NCBI GenBank assembly: GCA_934454035.1
Contig: CAKSFY010000044.1
Span: 1-15,782, forward strand
Source: an uncultured Clostridia bacterium
GTDB taxonomy: Bacteria; Bacillota; Clostridia; UBA1381
Length of the DNA stretch: 15,782 nt
Reading direction: 5' to 3'
Shown: piece after piece, positions 12,589 through 15,782 of the stretch
Position numbering within the stretch: the stretch's first letter is position 1
Layout of the letters: the number at the start of each line of letters is the position of its first letter
Program-made: the position numbers and the translations under genes
Notes under the pieces: model-generated
What the model saw: only the letters and a program-made list of their open reading frames with translations
The model's database searches: none
Told to the model about the DNA's origin: nothing

Positions 12589-13218
12589 ATGAAAAATTTA
12601 GTAATTACAATCGGACGCCAATGCGGCAGCGGCGGCAGAGAACTGGGCAAAAAAATTGCGGCAGAGCTCGGAATCGATTACTATGACAACGAGCTTGTCG
12701 GATTGGCGGCACAGAAAGGAAACCTAAGCCCGGAAATATCCGAAATGGCTGATGAAAAAGCGACAAACAGTTTGCTTTATTCTATTGCGACCGGCGGAAG
12801 TCTGAGAGGAATGTTCAACGGATATTATGAAATGCCGCTAAATGACAGAGTATTTTTGGCACAGGCAGAGACCATAAAACAGCTGGCGCACGAAAAATCA
12901 TGCGTTATTGTGGGAAGATGCTCGAATTATATTCTTCGCGATGAGGAAGATATAGATGTTGTAAATCTCTTTATTTTTGCAGATATGGACTATCGCATAA
13001 AGAGAATAAAAGACGAGGAAAATCTGACCGAAAAACAGGCAAAGGACAGAATCATAAAAACGGAGAAAAAGCGCAGAGCGTACTACAACTATTACAGCAG
13101 CGGAAGCTGGGGCAATGCTTCGGATTACGATTTGTGCATAAATCTTACCGATATTGATTTTGATACCGCAATAACTATAATAAAGGATTATATAAATAAG
13201 AAACAGAGGAACTCATAA
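12589..13218 (+). CDS. Cytidylate kinase-like family protein (P-loop kinase)
   Basis: Member of the cytidylate-kinase-like family (Pfam Cytidylate_kin2); the substrate is not known, and it is not the housekeeping Cmk. The 209-residue protein has a P-loop of the form IGRQCGSGGRELG (residues 8-20) in which the usual GK[ST] is replaced by GGR, as in this family. IDYYDNELV near 29-37 matches the YDxEL block, CVIVGRCSNYIL near 104-115 the conserved GRC/GR[GS] motif, and FIFADMDYRIKRIKDEENLTEKQAKDRIIKTEKKRRAYYNYY near 127-168 the lid with its basic residues. It begins 17 nt after the transglycosylase stop codon (GAAAGG upstream) and its stop overlaps the uppP ATG (TAATG). Confidence 0.9.
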   Translation: MKNLVITIGRQCGSGGRELGKKIAAELGIDYYDNELVGLAAQKGNLSPEISEMADEKATNSLLYSIATGGSLRGMFNGYYEMPLNDRVFLAQAETIKQLAHEKSCVIVGRCSNYILRDEEDIDVVNLFIFADMDYRIKRIKDEENLTEKQAKDRIIKTEKKRRAYYNYYSSGSWGNASDYDLCINLTDIDFDTAITIIKDYINKKQRNS

Positions 13219-14060
13219 TGACGGAAATTTTAAAAGCAATAGTGTTCGGCATAATCCAGGGAATAACCGAGTGGCTGCCGATTTCAAGTACCGGACATCT
13301 TATTTTGGCAAATCAGCTTTTGGGGCTGAAGCAGCCTGCGGAATTTATCAACTTATTTTTGGTTGTAATTCAGTTCGGCTCAATTTTGGCGGTTGTAACG
13401 CTTTATTTTCACAAGCTGAATCCTTTTTCGCCGAAAAAATCGGCAGAAGAGAAAAAAGACACATGGACAATGTGGCTGAAAGTAATTGCCGCAATGCTTC
13501 CGGCTGCTGTGATAGGAGTTTTTGCAGACAATATTATAGAGGAGTATTTGTCAACTCCGCTTGTAATTGCCATTACACTTATTCTTTACGGAATTTTGTT
13601 TATTGCGGTTGAAAAAAGACAGAGAGAACCGCGGGTTAAATCGATACGCGAAATGAGTCTCAGAACTGCGCTGATAATCGGTTTTTGCCAGGTGCTGGCA
13701 ATGATTCCGGGAACATCGCGTTCGGGCGCAACCATTTTGGGTGCCGTTATGATAGGCACTTCCAGGGAAGTCGCTGCGGAATTTTCATTCTTTTTGGCAA
13801 TCCCTGTTATGTTCGGCGCAAGTCTTTTGCGAACCGTTAAATACATAGCGGAATACGGATTCGTATTCCAAAACGGCGGCGGATGGATTCTGCTCATCGG
13901 TACGGCAGTTTCGTACATCGTGTCGATTCTGGCAATCAGATTCCTGATGAATTATATCAGAAAGCATGATTTTTCCGCATTCGGCTGGTACAGAATTATT
14001 TTAGGTGTAATTGTGATTTTATACTTTGCATTGACAGGCAATATTTCGGCTAGTGTTTAG
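13218..14060 (+). CDS. uppP: Undecaprenyl-diphosphatase (UppP/BacA)
   Basis: Integral membrane enzyme that dephosphorylates undecaprenyl pyrophosphate to recycle the lipid carrier of cell-wall synthesis; overexpression gives bacitracin tolerance in other bacteria. The 280-residue protein carries both catalytic motifs: QGITEWLPISSTGH (Gln14 and Glu18 of the [E/Q]xxxE motif; Ser23, Ser24, His27) and PGTSRSGAT (residues 164-172, with Arg168). About seven to eight membrane segments are apparent, including 74-95, 104-125, 180-200, 220-240 and 253-275. The ATG shares one base with the stop codon of the preceding kinase-like gene, which indicates translational coupling; AGAGGA is 7 nt upstream. Confidence 0.96.
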   Translation: MTEILKAIVFGIIQGITEWLPISSTGHLILANQLLGLKQPAEFINLFLVVIQFGSILAVVTLYFHKLNPFSPKKSAEEKKDTWTMWLKVIAAMLPAAVIGVFADNIIEEYLSTPLVIAITLILYGILFIAVEKRQREPRVKSIREMSLRTALIIGFCQVLAMIPGTSRSGATILGAVMIGTSREVAAEFSFFLAIPVMFGASLLRTVKYIAEYGFVFQNGGGWILLIGTAVSYIVSILAIRFLMNYIRKHDFSAFGWYRIILGVIVILYFALTGNISASV

Positions 14061-14076
14061 GAAGGAAAATAAATAA

Positions 14077-15687
14077 ATGACAGATAAATTTAATTATTGG
14101 CTTGAAAATATCGATGAAAAAGACGAGCTTAAAGCTATGTCCGAGGAGGACAGAAAGGAAAGCTTTTACAAGGATCTGGATTTCGGAACCGGAGGCTTAA
14201 GAGGTGTTATCGGCTTGGGTACGAACCGTATGAATAAGTACACGGTCAGAAAAACAACCCAGGGGCTTGCCGAGGAGATAAAATCACACGGCAGTGATTT
14301 TATGAAAAAAGGTGTAGTTATTGCGTATGATTCAAGAAACAAATCCGCCGAATTTGCCGATGAAGCGGCAAGAGTGCTTTGCGCAAACGGGATAAAGACA
14401 TATATTTTCGATTCCCTGCGCCCGACTCCCGTGCTTTCTTTTGCGGTTCGCTATTTAGGCTGTGCAAGAGGAATTGTTATAACCGCAAGTCATAATCCGA
14501 AAAAATATAACGGATACAAAATCTACGGCGAAGACGGTGGGCAGCTGCCGCCGTCCGCGACCGATATGATGATAAAATTTATAGAAAATATTGATATTTT
14601 CAAAGATGTAAAAACGGGCGAAAATACTGCCGAGGTTATCGCAGAGCCTGTTGACAGCGCATACACAGACGCAGTTTATGCGCAAAGGATGAATGTACGG
14701 ATTCCGGAAGATTTTAAGGTTGTGTACACCCCGATTCACGGATCGGGAAATATTCCCGTAAGGCGCATACTCAAAAAAATCGGGGCGGAAAATGTTTTTG
14801 TGGTAAAAGAGCAGGAATTGCCGGACGGTAATTTCCCGACAGTTAATGTGCCCAACCCCGAAAACAAGGATGTATTTGACCTGGCAATAGAGCTTGCCAA
14901 AAAGGAAAATGCCGATATAATCATCGGCACAGACCCGGACAGCGACAGAATCGGCGTTGTCGTAAAGGACAGCGAGGGCAAGTATTTCGTCCTGAACGGA
15001 AACCAAACGGGAACTCTTTTGGCAGAATTTATTTTAAGAAACCAAAATCCAATGCCGAAGAATCCGAAAATCGTAAAAACAATTGTTACAACCGATATGG
15101 TCGAAAGTGTTGCAAATGCTTACGGCGTCAAAGTGGACAATGTACTCACGGGCTTTAAGTTTATCGGCGAAAAAATTAAAGAATATGAAAAAAGCGGCGA
15201 TACTTATATATTCGGTCTTGAGGAAAGCTACGGCTATCTTAAGGGAACATATGCAAGGGATAAGGACGCGGTTGTGGCTGCAATGCTGACCGTTCAGATG
15301 GCTGCCGATTATAAAATGCAGGGGAAAACTCTCTACGACGGCTTGTGTGACCTGTACAAAAAATACGGCTGCTACCGTCAGGAGCTTATAAGCTTAACAT
15401 ACGAAGGTATAGACGGCAGTGAAAAAATTGCGGCAATTATGAAAAAGCTCCGCGAAAATCCGCCTGAATATGCCGAAAAGGTTCTCGACTACTCAAAAGG
15501 AATTGACAGTTTGCCGAAATCGAACGTTATTAAGCTTATGCTAAACGACGGCTGGATGGTTGCAAGACCGTCCGGAACAGAACCGAAAATCAAAATTTAT
15601 ATAGAAATTGCGGCAAAATCCGTCGATGACGCTCAAAAGAGAATTGACGAATTAAAGAAAATATTTATGGATGAATATGTCGGATAA
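14077..15687 (+). CDS. pgcA: Alpha-phosphohexomutase (phosphoglucomutase/phosphomannomutase, PgcA-like)
   Basis: Interconverts hexose 6-phosphates and 1-phosphates through a phosphoserine; closest in layout to Bacillus PgcA, which acts on glucose and supplies glucose-1-phosphate. The 536 residues hold all four domain signatures: FGTGGLRGVIGLGTNRMN (36-53), the active serine Ser138 in TASHNPKKYNGYK, the Mg-binding loop DPDSDR (Asp286, Asp288, Asp290), the sugar-specificity loop GLEESYG (Glu382, Ser384), and the phosphate-binding RPSGTEPK (497-504). It is about 45 residues shorter than the 581-residue B. subtilis protein, part of this in the region just before LPKSNV. The family is shared by phosphomannomutases, so substrate is inferred from resemblance and from the glg genes nearby. 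AGGAAGG lies 10 nt before the ATG; it is the last gene before a terminator. Confidence 0.94.
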   Translation: MTDKFNYWLENIDEKDELKAMSEEDRKESFYKDLDFGTGGLRGVIGLGTNRMNKYTVRKTTQGLAEEIKSHGSDFMKKGVVIAYDSRNKSAEFADEAARVLCANGIKTYIFDSLRPTPVLSFAVRYLGCARGIVITASHNPKKYNGYKIYGEDGGQLPPSATDMMIKFIENIDIFKDVKTGENTAEVIAEPVDSAYTDAVYAQRMNVRIPEDFKVVYTPIHGSGNIPVRRILKKIGAENVFVVKEQELPDGNFPTVNVPNPENKDVFDLAIELAKKENADIIIGTDPDSDRIGVVVKDSEGKYFVLNGNQTGTLLAEFILRNQNPMPKNPKIVKTIVTTDMVESVANAYGVKVDNVLTGFKFIGEKIKEYEKSGDTYIFGLEESYGYLKGTYARDKDAVVAAMLTVQMAADYKMQGKTLYDGLCDLYKKYGCYRQELISLTYEGIDGSEKIAAIMKKLRENPPEYAEKVLDYSKGIDSLPKSNVIKLMLNDGWMVARPSGTEPKIKIYIEIAAKSVDDAQKRIDELKKIFMDEYVG

Positions 15688-15705
15688 AAATAAGGAATAA
15701 AATGC

Positions 15706-15755
15706 AAAAGGGGCTGTTTAAAAAGTCAACCGGCTTTTTAAACGGCCTCTTTTTT
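15706..15755 (+). terminator. Intrinsic terminator of the proC-pgcA operon
   Basis: A long stem (15709-15725 with 15734-15750) of 17 pairs including two G-U pairs, an 8-nt loop (15726-15733) and a T run that continues to 15755; the A-rich left edge extends the stem by a few A-U pairs. It begins about 20 nt after the pgcA stop codon. The last 27 bases of the window show no feature. Confidence 0.92.
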
Positions 15756-15782
15756 GAGGGGATAGGAAAAAAGCTTTGGAAT

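Noticed and set aside
1..15782. CRISPR array, transposase, prophage, toxin-antitoxin or defence genes
   Set aside because: No spaced direct repeats of CRISPR form and no protein of these classes was seen; the window is core metabolism, ribosomal, RNA-turnover and envelope genes.

Overview
The window reads as a chromosomal segment of a low-to-mid GC Gram-positive bacterium of class Clostridia; genus cannot be fixed from sequence alone. Reasons: the Gram-positive-length ribosomal protein S12, an L7Ae-type protein in front of it, RNase Y paired with the YmdB-type phosphodiesterase, a split GlgC/GlgD ADP-glucose pyrophosphorylase pair, strong purine-rich Shine-Dalgarno sites and near-consensus sigma-A promoters. 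No CRISPR array, rRNA, tRNA, transposase or phage gene was seen.

Layout. (1) 1-977, minus strand: L7Ae-family protein then rpsL, the head of a str-type ribosomal operon that probably continues past base 1 to rpsG; it has its own strong promoter at 948-977. (2) 1170-2344, plus strand: a monocistronic glycolytic GAPDH gene with its own promoter and a perfect bidirectional terminator shared with the convergent ymdB. (3) 2343-4967, minus strand: rny then ymdB, with a 15-bp hairpin between them. rny is preceded by a consensus promoter and a roughly 175-nt structured leader, and appears to start at a rare ATT codon. (4) 5145-10331, plus strand: glgB, glgC, glgD (glycogen synthesis) and a YihY-family membrane protein gene, tightly packed behind one promoter. 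(5) 10332-10637: a noncoding stretch with palindromic GC-rich repeat units. (6) 10638-15687, plus strand: proC, coaE, a small membrane-anchored lytic transglycosylase, a cytidylate-kinase-like protein, uppP and a phosphohexomutase, with overlapping or very short junctions, ended by a strong terminator at 15706-15755.

How it works together: the phosphohexomutase interconverts glucose-6-phosphate and glucose-1-phosphate, the substrate of GlgC/GlgD, whose ADP-glucose feeds glycogen that GlgB branches. UppP and the lytic transglycosylase act on the envelope, ProC and CoaE are housekeeping metabolism, and RNase Y with YmdB belongs to RNA turnover and signalling.

The most interesting item is the rny leader (4757-4932, minus strand). 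It can form an 18-bp stem whose 3' strand contains an exact anti-Shine-Dalgarno for the rny ribosome site, so the two pairings exclude each other. Together with the ATT start this looks like a translational switch on the main mRNA-decay nuclease. The rest of the window is largely ordinary core genome.
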